64,000 nt of DNA. Source: Sphingobacterium sp. UBA5670 (GTDB lineage: Bacteria; Bacteroidota; Bacteroidia; Sphingobacteriales; Sphingobacteriaceae). Below, one piece after another: positions 26,703 to 35,004 of the stretch (position 1 is the stretch's first letter; each line of letters opens with the position of its first letter). The position numbers and the translations under genes are program-made. The notes beneath the pieces are model-generated. The model did not search any database and was not told where the DNA came from. It saw nothing but the letters and a program-made list of their open reading frames with translations. Location: assembly GCF_002420705.1 (NCBI RefSeq), contig NZ_DIIM01000005.1, positions 320,912-384,911 of the forward strand, written 5' to 3'.

Positions 26703-26741
26703 ATGAGTTTATACCAAGGCAAACAAAAAATAACAATTTAA
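26703..26741 (+). CDS. Short leader ORF 1 (12 residues)
   Basis: ATG at 26703 is preceded by a perfect GGAGG at 26693-26697 with a 5-nt spacer, which is unusual in a genome where most starts lack such a site. It encodes MSLYQGKQKITI and stops five bases before the next leader ORF, an arrangement suited to translational coupling. Its conservation is unknown. Confidence 0.4.
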   Translation: MSLYQGKQKITI

Positions 26742-26746
26742 ATAGA

Positions 26747-26845
26747 ATGAAACAAAATTACTCTTCAAAAACAAGTTTATTGGTTGCTTCGGCAGAAGTA
26801 TCTCTAGTAGCCCTGATAATTTATCGGGAACGAATGTGTTGTTAA
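26747..26845 (+). CDS. Leader peptide ending in Met-Cys-Cys
   Basis: A 32-residue ORF (ATG 26747, TAA ending 26845). The peptide begins MKQNYSSKTSLLVASAEV and finishes RERMCC, with consecutive ATG-TGT-TGT codons just before the stop. A small hairpin (26811-26828) covers the codons before these, and a terminator stem lies 30 nt past the stop. The layout is that of an amino-acid-responsive attenuation leader, here for cysteine (or methionine/cysteine), controlling the TonB-dependent receptor gene. A different reading is a small secreted or modified peptide with a C-terminal Cys pair; nothing nearby encodes a modification or export system. Confidence 0.5.
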   Translation: MKQNYSSKTSLLVASAEVSLVALIIYRERMCC

Positions 26846-26874
26846 AATTTCTCTCTTACACTCTCTTATATTAG

Positions 26875-26900
26875 AAAAGGGAAGCCGAGGCTTCCCTTTT
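26875..26900 (+). terminator. Attenuator-type terminator in the receptor leader
   Basis: Stem AAAAGGGAAGCC / GGCTTCCCTTTT with almost no loop, between the leader peptide and the receptor gene. GCTTCGGC at 26786-26793, inside the leader ORF, can pair over 8 bp (one G-U) with GCCGAGGC at 26884-26891 in this stem, so an antiterminator fold is possible. Confidence 0.6.
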
Positions 26901-26976
26901 ACAAAGTTTTAACAATGAAGCAAGTATCGATTGGCGTTGGCACTTGTTTAGATTCACCATTAAACTGAATAAATTT

Positions 26977-29574
26977 ATGAAAAAAAATGCTATTTTTCGA
27001 ATTAGCGTCATTTTTAGCTTACTTTTAACTGGTTCCTACCATACCTATGCGCAAGTTGAAAATCCAAAACCTATTATAAATGCCTCATTAACAGGGACAG
27101 TAATTGACGCTGTAACAAAAGAACCTTTGCAGGGTGTAACTGTTCAGCTGGAGGCCGTGACTCACCAGGTGAAAACCGATAGTAAAGGTGTTTTTCAGTT
27201 TGTCACGGGACAAAAATTACCGTTTTCATTGATCGTGTCTATTGTCGGTTATCAAACCCGGCATATCGTCGTAGATCATTCTCCTGCTGTAATTGAGCTT
27301 ACACCGCGCTTGGAAGCGTTGGATCAAGTGGTGGTCACAGCACGCCGGCGTAAAGAGCAATTGCAGGATGTACCTATTCCTGTATCGATTATTCGTGGAG
27401 CAGCATTGGAAGATGCAGGTGCATTTAACGTAAATCGTTTGAAAGAATTGGTTCCAACCGTTCAACTCTATGCTTCGAACGCACGCAATACAACATTGAA
27501 TATACGCGGGCTGGGCTCTACTTATGGTCTGACCAATGATGGAATCGATCCGGGAGTCGGATTTTACCTTGATGGTGTATACATTGCCCGTCCTGCGGCA
27601 ACTTGGTTAGACTTTATTGATATCGACCAAATCGAAGTTCTGCGTGGTCCCCAAGGTACACTCTTTGGAAAAAATACAACTGCAGGTGCTTTTAATATCA
27701 CTTCACGTCTGCCTCAATTTACACCCGAGGCTAATGTAGAAGTGAGTTACGGGAACCAGGGGTTTATTCAGGCAAAAACTTCCATATCCGGACCTCTAGC
27801 TAAAAACCTAGCCGCAAGAGCTTCCTTTTCAGGAACACAGCGCGATGGCAATTTGTTCAATGTACATACCAATAGAAAGATTAATGATATTAACAACCTT
27901 GGCTTTAGAGGGCAATTGCTTTTTACCCCAACTGAAAATATCAAACTGGTGCTTTCCGGTGATGTATCTTCACAGAAACCGGATGGTTATGGTTGGGCTG
28001 TTGCAGGAGTTGTAAAGACACAGCGTGCAGACTATAGACAGTTCGATGCAATTATCAAGGATCTCGGTTACGAACTCCCGTATAAAAGTGCTTTCGAACG
28101 TAAGATCGATCTGGACACACAATCCAAAGCTGATAATAAATTGGGCGGTGTGGCGTTGAATGCCGATATTAAGATTGGTGAAGGGACACTGACCTCAACT
28201 TCTGCGTGGCGGACATGGACATGGGTTCCACTCAATGACCGCGATTACTTGGGACTTCCGGTATACACGGTTTCAGCAGGTAATTCCGTCCATAATCAAT
28301 GGTCACAGGAATTTAGATACTCTGGAAAAATCAGTGAAAAGGTCAGCGGCGTTGTTGGGTTATTTGGTCTGTGGCAGGATCTCGGTACAGATCCCGTACA
28401 TACCGAAGAAACGGGATCTGCCTTTTGGCGTTTTCAAAAAAGCTCGACGAGTGCTTTATGGCAAACACCGGGATTATTTGACAATTTTGGAATCAAGACC
28501 GTTTATGGAATTAAAAGCACAAGCTTAGCTGCCTACACACAGATCGATTGGGCAGTGACCCCAAAATTACATATCCTGCCGGGTCTTCGCTACAACTATG
28601 ATAAAAAGGTAGCTAACTATGATAGGCAAACCTATGGTGGCTTGCAAACATCCGATCCGGCATTGCTAGCACTTAAAAATGGTGTGTATACCAATCAGAC
28701 ATTTGATGTCAATGCCGATGCAGACAATTTCTCAGGTCAGCTTTCTGCAAGATATCGTTTCAATCCGAAGATAAACGCATATGCAACCTATTCCATAAGC
28801 TATAAACCCGTAGGTATCAACGTGGGTGGATTGCCTACAGCCAACGGAGCGGTGCTTCTGGATCTTGCTGAAGTCAAACCCGAAGCTGTCCGTCACAAGG
28901 AAATCGGTGTAAAAACAAATCCGACACGCAATTCATTGCTCAATCTGACTTTTTACCAAACGGATATCAAAGACTATCAGACCCAGGTGCAGACGCCCGA
29001 ACCAGGAGTGAACCGCGGTTATCTGGCCAATGCCGAAAAAGTGCGTGTAAAAGGTATTGAACTGGATGGAAATATCAATATTGGACATTTTCTACGACTG
29101 AATGGGGCACTTGCCTACACAGATGCCAAATATGTCAAATTTACCAATGCGCCTGTTCCCTTAGAAGAGGTAGGCGGAGCTCAGGCTTTTAAAGACATTT
29201 CTGGTGGTGTCCTTCCAGGTGTTTCCAAGTGGTCTTGGTCATTGGGTGGCGAAGCGAATAAAAGTGGAAAGCTGATTGGAATCAATGGATCTTACTTTTT
29301 GGGCGCCGACCTATTCCATCGTTCTAAATTCTCGTCCAGTTCCTCTCCATCCCAGTACCTAAACATTGATGCCTATTCGGTCTTGAACGCAAGACTTGGC
29401 TTTAGAGGATCAAATGGTATTTCAGTGTTTGTGTGGAGCAGAAATCTAACCAATAAAGATTACTACGAGCAGCTGCTGGCCGCGCCGGGAAGTTATGGGC
29501 AATACGCCGGAGTGGTTGCCGATCCGCGAACCTATGGCGTTACCCTCCGATACAATTGGAAACAAGGGAATTAG
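26977..29574 (+). CDS. TonB-dependent receptor, siderophore/FecA-like plug
   Basis: An 865-residue outer-membrane receptor. Signal peptide MKKNAIFRISVIFSLLLTGSYHTYAQ, then a CarboxypepD-regulatory domain (residues ~40-120, LTGTVIDAVTKEPLQGVTVQLEA), a plug (RRKEQLQDVPIPVSII and VLRGPQGTLFGKNTTAGAFN) and a long beta-barrel ending TYGVTLRYNWKQGN. The plug resembles the single-receptor type common in Proteobacteria rather than SusC, and no SusD follows, so it imports an unknown substrate alone. The start at 26977 lies beyond an attenuator-like leader; a cysteine link would hint at a sulfur-containing ligand, which is inference. A terminator follows. Confidence 0.9.
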   Translation: MKKNAIFRISVIFSLLLTGSYHTYAQVENPKPIINASLTGTVIDAVTKEPLQGVTVQLEAVTHQVKTDSKGVFQFVTGQKLPFSLIVSIVGYQTRHIVVDHSPAVIELTPRLEALDQVVVTARRRKEQLQDVPIPVSIIRGAALEDAGAFNVNRLKELVPTVQLYASNARNTTLNIRGLGSTYGLTNDGIDPGVGFYLDGVYIARPAATWLDFIDIDQIEVLRGPQGTLFGKNTTAGAFNITSRLPQFTPEANVEVSYGNQGFIQAKTSISGPLAKNLAARASFSGTQRDGNLFNVHTNRKINDINNLGFRGQLLFTPTENIKLVLSGDVSSQKPDGYGWAVAGVVKTQRADYRQFDAIIKDLGYELPYKSAFERKIDLDTQSKADNKLGGVALNADIKIGEGTLTSTSAWRTWTWVPLNDRDYLGLPVYTVSAGNSVHNQWSQEFRYSGKISEKVSGVVGLFGLWQDLGTDPVHTEETGSAFWRFQKSSTSALWQTPGLFDNFGIKTVYGIKSTSLAAYTQIDWAVTPKLHILPGLRYNYDKKVANYDRQTYGGLQTSDPALLALKNGVYTNQTFDVNADADNFSGQLSARYRFNPKINAYATYSISYKPVGINVGGLPTANGAVLLDLAEVKPEAVRHKEIGVKTNPTRNSLLNLTFYQTDIKDYQTQVQTPEPGVNRGYLANAEKVRVKGIELDGNINIGHFLRLNGALAYTDAKYVKFTNAPVPLEEVGGAQAFKDISGGVLPGVSKWSWSLGGEANKSGKLIGINGSYFLGADLFHRSKFSSSSSPSQYLNIDAYSVLNARLGFRGSNGISVFVWSRNLTNKDYYEQLLAAPGSYGQYAGVVADPRTYGVTLRYNWKQGN

Positions 29575-29603
29575 ATCCGTAATTCATAATATATTTTTAT
29601 TGA

Positions 29604-29635
29604 CCGTCTCCATTTCAATATGGGGACGGTTTTTT
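29604..29635 (+). terminator. Rho-independent terminator after the receptor gene
   Basis: Ten-base arms CCGTCTCCAT and ATGGGGACGG (one G-U), followed by six T. Confidence 0.9.
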
Positions 29636-29718
29636 GTTTATCGATAATTTGTGGCATCTTCTTTTTTTATTTGTGGAAATCCGTATCTTAAATCATCATT
29701 AAGGTGAATGATTTGCGC

Positions 29719-30267
29719 ATGAACGAAAAAGAGCTTCTACAACACTATAAAACAAGTGGTGACTTGTCTACACTGGGGAAATTATATTCACCCTATATGT
29801 CTTTGCTTTATGGTTTGTGCTTCAAATACTTACAAGACCCCGATCGTAGTCAGGATGCGGTCATGCAGATATTTGAAGAACTGATTCAGAAGCTACGTCA
29901 ATATGAAGTCGATAATTTTAAGAGCTGGTTGCACGTTTACAGCAAGAATTATTGCCTTATGCAATTACGTAAAGATAAGCGGACAACGCAGGTTGATATT
30001 GAAGACAATTTGCTTGAAAGCGAACAAAAGCTCAATGATGCCAGTGAAGCCAAGTGGGAAGAAAGAGATTTTGAAAAACTGGAAGGCTGTATGCAAACTC
30101 TGAACCGTGAGCAACAAGAATGTGTACGTTTGTTTTATCTAGAGCAAAAATGTTATAAAGATATTGCAGATTTGACCGGATATGATTTGAATAAGGTCAA
30201 GAGTGCTATTCAGAATGGAAAGCGCAATTTAAAAATCTGCATGGAAAGGAAAGAAAATGGAAAATAA
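29719..30267 (+). CDS. Sigma-70 family RNA polymerase sigma factor (ECF type)
   Basis: A 182-residue ECF-type sigma factor. Region 2 includes YGLCFKYLQDPDRSQDAVMQIFEEL and FKSWLHVYSKNYCLMQLRK; region 4 is LNREQQECVRLFYLEQKCYKDIADLTGYDLNKVKSAIQNGKRNLK. It would direct RNA polymerase to a dedicated promoter set. The next gene overlaps its end by 11 bp and encodes a membrane protein with an anti-sigma-like N-terminus, so the pair likely forms a sigma/anti-sigma switch. A GTG five codons upstream is a possible start. The target promoters cannot be read here; the neighbouring receptors are not arranged as a classical fec-type cassette. Confidence 0.88.
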   Translation: MNEKELLQHYKTSGDLSTLGKLYSPYMSLLYGLCFKYLQDPDRSQDAVMQIFEELIQKLRQYEVDNFKSWLHVYSKNYCLMQLRKDKRTTQVDIEDNLLESEQKLNDASEAKWEERDFEKLEGCMQTLNREQQECVRLFYLEQKCYKDIADLTGYDLNKVKSAIQNGKRNLKICMERKENGK

Positions 30268-30964
30268 TTATCAATTATCACGGATACATAATTATATCCA
30301 TGGTTTGATGAGTAAAGAGGAAATGTTCCAATTGGAGCGTGAGGCATTGGACGATCCTTTTTTACAAGATGCTATCGATGGTTACCGATTGCAAAATGGC
30401 GTGGATGCCCGGCAATTGAGCCTATTGCAGCAGCGTCTTAATCGACGAGTCGAAGATACAATCGCAACAAGGCATGCCCAGTATTTTACTTGGCAGCGTT
30501 TGGCGATCGGTGCCACTGCGGGGGTACTTTTTGTGACTTTGTTGGCTCTGCTATATTTTAAACACTTTAACGGTAAGGCTGAGCGTACGACAGATGTTGA
30601 GTTGAGTGAGCCTGAAAATAGGGTATCTGTTGAGCCTTTGTTGGACGGAGGTGATGCAACACCCCGTGAAGGCTGGAAGACTTTTGAACAGTATCTCAAT
30701 AAAAACTTGATGGCCTCCGTTAGAGGAGGAGAGATTATTGTCAATTTTACGATTGACAATAATGGAGTGCCTACCGATATTAGTGCCGAAGGACAACCGG
30801 ATCAGTCGCTCTTTGATGAAGCGGTTCGACTTCTACAGGTTGGGCCAAAATGGCAGGGAACAAAAGGGCGTCTGAAGATTGTATTTCCCGTCAAAGAGGA
30901 AAAGAACTCGGCACAGTTAACTGTAATTAAACCACCACATTGTTTTGGTATTGAGGAAAAATAG
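30257..30964 (+). CDS. Membrane anti-sigma-like protein with TonB-like C-terminal domain
   Basis: A 235-residue bitopic membrane protein. The N-terminal ~75 residues (IHNYIHGLMSKEEMFQLEREALDDPFLQDAIDGY) resemble the cytoplasmic part found in Bacteroidota anti-sigma/energy-transducer proteins. One transmembrane helix lies near 85-104 (LAIGATAGVLFVTLLALLYF), then a periplasmic domain 130-220 similar to the TonB C-terminal fold (GGEIIVNFTIDNNGVPTDI, AVRLLQVGPKW). Overlapping the sigma gene suggests it restrains that factor. The TonB-like part could sense an envelope state; no peptidoglycan or receptor contact is proven. Confidence 0.75.
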   Translation: MENNYQLSRIHNYIHGLMSKEEMFQLEREALDDPFLQDAIDGYRLQNGVDARQLSLLQQRLNRRVEDTIATRHAQYFTWQRLAIGATAGVLFVTLLALLYFKHFNGKAERTTDVELSEPENRVSVEPLLDGGDATPREGWKTFEQYLNKNLMASVRGGEIIVNFTIDNNGVPTDISAEGQPDQSLFDEAVRLLQVGPKWQGTKGRLKIVFPVKEEKNSAQLTVIKPPHCFGIEEK

Positions 30965-30976
30965 ATGGGATCCGAT

Positions 30977-31024
30977 AAAACGCAGCGAGCCATTTTCTCT
31001 GAAAGAAATGGCTCGCTGCGTTTT
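30977..31024. terminator. Bidirectional terminator between sigma operon and Oar-type receptor
   Basis: A perfect 19-bp stem beginning AAAACGCAGCGAGCC and ending GGCTCGCTGCGTTTT, with A and T tracts at each side of convergent genes. Confidence 0.9.
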
Positions 31025-31040
31025 CTATAGTCTGAATGAC

Positions 31041-34000
31041 TTAAAATGCATATCTCAGGCCTAATTGTACTTGATAAGGGTTACCATTTAAGTTAGATAC
31101 GCCAACACCTGAACTCATATTATAAATATATTGTTGACTCGTTGCATCAAAGCTTTTGATGGCATATAGATTTTGCTTACCCAGATTGTGTCCTACACCC
31201 CAAGTTTTTTTCAAAAGGTTGGCTACATTGAAAATGTCTATCGAAGCTTCAATGCCATGTTTCTTGTAAACTTTTAGATTTTTGGCCAAGTGCAAGTCAA
31301 ATACGCCGTAAAAACCGTTGATACCACCGTTACGTTCAGCTATGCGGTCGAGGTTTCCATTGATGTATTTTTTGATGCTTTGCTCTGCATTTGGATCGTC
31401 TAAAATAGCTTGAATGCCGGTTTTGATGTAATCGGGGGTGTTTTTGTTATTTGGATCGTATACGAAGGCAAGATCGTTGGAATTTACAAAATCACCGTTG
31501 ACATTCCCATTGACCGCTAAAGAATAGCGTGTTCCTGCAATTCCGCTGAAACGTAAACCCATCGAAACACCCCATAATGATGGCATGGTGCCATAAAAGA
31601 CGACTTTGTGGCGGAATTGATTGTCCGAATAAGTCATCGTACTCAAGTCGCGAGGATCATCTTTGACCATCAGGGAAAGGGTGGCAGAGTTGGCAACATT
31701 ACCGTTATAGGAGGTATTGTCTTTTGTATCGTTCCAAGTGTAAGACATCGTGATCTGACCGTCCTTATAATAACGATAAGTTCCGTCTAGTACAACCGTG
31801 TAAGAATTGTTTTTTCCCTCACTGTTCATTTCCAGTACGCGGCCTATTTGTTTGGTTTTACGGCTATTGGTCCAGTTGGCGGCACCATTTGTCGTGTTGA
31901 TGCTGGATGCCGGAACATACACCCCACGGTTACCCTCGGCAGTCAATCTAAAATAAGGGTCTTCCACCATGTTGCGATCTACATACATATAATTGTTGCG
32001 ACCCCAAGTTCCGTAAGCGCTTAAACCGATGCGTAGCGAAGGTGTAAAAAAGTGATTGATGGAAATATTGGCTTTATATACAGTCGGCACTTTCACATCT
32101 TTACTATTAGTATTGATTGTGACCAATTTTTCGATCTTCGGATTGTCCAGCAGTTCGCGTCCTGGAGCTGTATCGGGGTCCTTGCGATAGCTTGCGAAAT
32201 TTGGCTTAGGAATTAATGTCGGATCTGTGATATCCACACCAGCTATGCGTGAACCATCAAACAACATATTATTTAGCATTGAATACGGGTTGAGAGCCGA
32301 ACCAAATATACCCGCGCCAAAACGGATGATATTTTTCTTCTCCTCATTGATATCCCAGTTGAACTGCACACGCGGCTGTATCTGAAAAGTGTTGATCCCA
32401 TTATCGGTCGAGAGCCCCAGCTCGTCATAGACCGTTTGATTGAATCTTGCCTTCTTTAGGTATTTCGTGTTGTCCAGACGTAGGCCGCCGACAACATCAA
32501 GACCTCTTGCGATTTTAGCTTCCATCTGTCCATAAAGACCTACAGCCAGATTGTTGACCAAGGTGTTTTCTTTGTCGGTCATATATACATCACGGGCATA
32601 GCGATAAGGAGTCAGGTTGTCAAAATTTTGTAAACCGGTAAAATAAAAACGACCATTCATTTCGCTTCCGTAGCGGAAGTCCATGTTGGTATACATGACA
32701 TCTGCACCAAAGGTATATTTGATTTTATCTGTATTATAATATAAGTTGTTGACCAATTGTAACATATTTCCATTGAACCATTCTGGCGCATAACGCTGAC
32801 CACCAAGCTGGATCGAATTGGTATATTTATTTGTGCCGTCCACCGATTGAATTGATTCAACGATTGCACGTGGAATACTGTGTGACTGATCAAATCCCGC
32901 AACATTATGCTGTGCTTCAGAACGCTCATAGAAATGTTGTATTTTCAAATCGTTGGTCAATTTGGAACTGATAGACGTCCGTAGGGAGGCCATTAGACTG
33001 TTGTTGATGTATCTTCGGTTGGTATAGGATTCAAAAGCATTGATCCCTGTATTATCCCCTTCTTGCTGATTGTCCATATCGTAGACAAAGTTATTCCGAA
33101 TAGTCAATAGGTTCTTATCGTTCAATTGCCAATCAATGCGAGCAAAGGCCGCGTCGGTCTTTTTCTTCTTGTCAAAGGAACCAAACAGACGATCCGCACT
33201 TGCGCCATATTTTCCTACAGCAGTGCGGGTAAACTCATCCAAAGTCGCCTGCGTTACTTTGTAACGTGCAATATCCTCCGTTGTTTGAATATCAGCAATC
33301 TGAAGTGGGCGGGTGTCCATTTGACGATCCCAAGTCACAAAGAAGTGGGCTTTGTCCTTAATGATTGGACCTCCAAGTGAGAAACCATATTGATAGGTGG
33401 AGAATTTTTGTTTTCGTGCTGTTCCATTGAGGTTATACTTGCTCGAAAGCCATCCTGCCCGGGCAAAAGTAAATGCACTTCCAGTTAAAGTATTTGTACC
33501 TGATTTGGTTACGGTGGTAATGCTGCCCCCACCGCTGCGACCGAATGTGACATCGTAGTCATTGGTCACTACTTTGAACTCTCGAATGGCTTCCATGGAG
33601 ATTGAATAAGCTCCGCCGCTATTTCCACCTGCTACTGTGCTGCGCGAATTCATTCCGTCTACCGTAAAATTGGTCGATGAAGCGCGTTGTCCAGCTAGAT
33701 TCGTACCACTACTAACAGGCGATAGATCAATTAGAGAGGAGAAATTACGTCCATTTACAGGCATTTTTTTAAGATCATTGGCTGTAATTGCTGTGGATGC
33801 ACCCAAAGTCTTGATCTTATTTTTTAGGTCAGCCGCAGTTCCCTGAACGATAACTTCATCCAATTTATTTTCAGCTGATGATAAGGTGAAATCCACATTG
33901 AGTTCGTCACCATAGCTCAATTTATAGTCGGTCTTTTTTTGTTCTGCATAGCCAACATGGTTTACTGTGATGCTGTATGGCGAGCCCAAAGGTAATTGTT

Positions 34001-34214
34001 GAAAGGTATAGACACCATTTTGGTTGGTCAGTGTCGTTTGTTTAAACCCTGTTGATTCATTTCTGACCGATACAGATGTTCCTTTTACTGGCCCATTGAT
34101 GTCTATGATCCGACCTGTAATAGTGGCTTCGGTACCCTGAGCCCAACTGTTAGTTGGGATTTGGAAAAATGTAATAATGGTTAATACCATTAACCAAACG
34201 ATGTTTCTTTGCAT
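31041..34214 (-). CDS. Oar-type TonB-dependent outer-membrane receptor
   Basis: A 1057-residue outer-membrane protein. Signal peptide MQRNIVWLMVLTIITFFQIPTNSWAQ is chosen at 34214, since an upstream in-frame start adds a charged extension. A carboxypeptidase-regulatory domain (28-110, TITGRIIDINGPVKGTSVSVRN) precedes a plug (LDEVIVQGTAADLKNK, NGRNFSSLIDLSPV, VKSGTNTLTGSAF) characteristic of the Oar family, and a barrel with terminal strand YQVQLGLRYAF. Oar-type proteins transport or secrete unknown ligands, including development-related proteins in myxobacteria. It is monocistronic between terminators; no SusD partner is present. Confidence 0.9.
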   Translation of the reverse strand: MQRNIVWLMVLTIITFFQIPTNSWAQGTEATITGRIIDINGPVKGTSVSVRNESTGFKQTTLTNQNGVYTFQQLPLGSPYSITVNHVGYAEQKKTDYKLSYGDELNVDFTLSSAENKLDEVIVQGTAADLKNKIKTLGASTAITANDLKKMPVNGRNFSSLIDLSPVSSGTNLAGQRASSTNFTVDGMNSRSTVAGGNSGGAYSISMEAIREFKVVTNDYDVTFGRSGGGSITTVTKSGTNTLTGSAFTFARAGWLSSKYNLNGTARKQKFSTYQYGFSLGGPIIKDKAHFFVTWDRQMDTRPLQIADIQTTEDIARYKVTQATLDEFTRTAVGKYGASADRLFGSFDKKKKTDAAFARIDWQLNDKNLLTIRNNFVYDMDNQQEGDNTGINAFESYTNRRYINNSLMASLRTSISSKLTNDLKIQHFYERSEAQHNVAGFDQSHSIPRAIVESIQSVDGTNKYTNSIQLGGQRYAPEWFNGNMLQLVNNLYYNTDKIKYTFGADVMYTNMDFRYGSEMNGRFYFTGLQNFDNLTPYRYARDVYMTDKENTLVNNLAVGLYGQMEAKIARGLDVVGGLRLDNTKYLKKARFNQTVYDELGLSTDNGINTFQIQPRVQFNWDINEEKKNIIRFGAGIFGSALNPYSMLNNMLFDGSRIAGVDITDPTLIPKPNFASYRKDPDTAPGRELLDNPKIEKLVTINTNSKDVKVPTVYKANISINHFFTPSLRIGLSAYGTWGRNNYMYVDRNMVEDPYFRLTAEGNRGVYVPASSINTTNGAANWTNSRKTKQIGRVLEMNSEGKNNSYTVVLDGTYRYYKDGQITMSYTWNDTKDNTSYNGNVANSATLSLMVKDDPRDLSTMTYSDNQFRHKVVFYGTMPSLWGVSMGLRFSGIAGTRYSLAVNGNVNGDFVNSNDLAFVYDPNNKNTPDYIKTGIQAILDDPNAEQSIKKYINGNLDRIAERNGGINGFYGVFDLHLAKNLKVYKKHGIEASIDIFNVANLLKKTWGVGHNLGKQNLYAIKSFDATSQQYIYNMSSGVGVSNLNGNPYQVQLGLRYAF

Positions 34215-34362
34215 GATAATTTCACTTTTTAGTTGATTAGTGTCCGTCACAAGTATGTTGCGAAATTATCCCTGCAAGATTGTTAAATGGTTAAGGTCTC
34301 ATTATTAAATTTTTAATAAAAATAGGTTTTGATGGTTCATCAAGTATAATTAATTAACTTAT

Positions 34363-34404
34363 AAACAGCGAGCGGCTTAGATTCTTCTAAGCCGCTCGTT
34401 GTTT
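34363..34404 (-). terminator. Terminator of the pepT-nitroreductase operon
   Basis: A 19-bp stem (arms starting AAACAGCGAGCGG and ending CCGCTCGTTGTTT, one G-U) with a 4-nt loop, 20 bp past the nitroreductase stop. Confidence 0.85.
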
Positions 34405-34423
34405 ATTATAAAGCTGGAAAGCG

Positions 34424-34987
34424 TTATTCTTCCCAACGAATTTTATCTTCGATAGGTGTGCGTATAGGCTCACGCGCTTCCGATTGATGGTGTCCTAAGT
34501 AAAATAGACCAATGCATTTTTGATTTTCCTCAAGATTCAAGAAACCACCCAAGTGATTGATTAAACCAGGAGTCGCCCAGTATCCACCAATGTTTAGCGA
34601 GTGTGCGGCTAACCACATGTTTTCGACTGCTGCAGCTGTACAGGCCAATTCTTCCCATTCAGGAACTTCACCGGTATAATTGACAACAATAGCGATCGCA
34701 ACGTTTGACTGTGTTGCTTTTTTGCCCATTGTTTGTTCGGTTGCCTCGGTATATTTCTCTGCAGGAGTCACTGATTTATAGATACGCGATAGCTCCGTGC
34801 CCAAACGTTGTAATCCTTCTTTACGGAAGATAACGAAACGCCAAGGCTGTGTTCTTTTATGTGTTGGTGCGGCATTGGCAGCTTCCAAGATACTCAAGAT
34901 ATCTTCTTTACTGACTTCTTCTTCAGTAAAGGAAGCTTGAAATACTGATCTTCTGTAGTGTATTGCTTTTAATACGTCGTTTTTCAT
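34424..34987 (-). CDS. Nitroreductase-family protein
   Basis: A 187-residue FMN-dependent NAD(P)H oxidoreductase of the nitroreductase fold. N-terminal YRRSVFQASFTEEEVSKEDILSILEAANAAPTHKRTQPWRFVIF holds the FMN-phosphate Arg pair and the APTHKRTQPW region; GGYWATPGLI lies near 155. Typical substrates are nitroaromatics, quinones or flavins; the physiological one is unknown. It starts 17 bp after the pepT stop and shares its transcript, ending at a strong terminator. Confidence 0.9.
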   Translation of the reverse strand: MKNDVLKAIHYRRSVFQASFTEEEVSKEDILSILEAANAAPTHKRTQPWRFVIFRKEGLQRLGTELSRIYKSVTPAEKYTEATEQTMGKKATQSNVAIAIVVNYTGEVPEWEELACTAAAVENMWLAAHSLNIGGYWATPGLINHLGGFLNLEENQKCIGLFYLGHHQSEAREPIRTPIEDKIRWEE

Positions 34988-35004
34988 TATAATTTATTTT
35001 TCCT

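Noticed and set aside
26639..26746. N-terminal extension of the Cys-Cys leader from a TTG at 26639
   Set aside because: It would run through the candidate -7 box and the first leader ORF; the ATG at 26747 is a better start.
26915..26968. 17-residue ORF between the attenuator and the receptor start
   Set aside because: No Shine-Dalgarno or distinctive content; random short ORFs of this length are expected.
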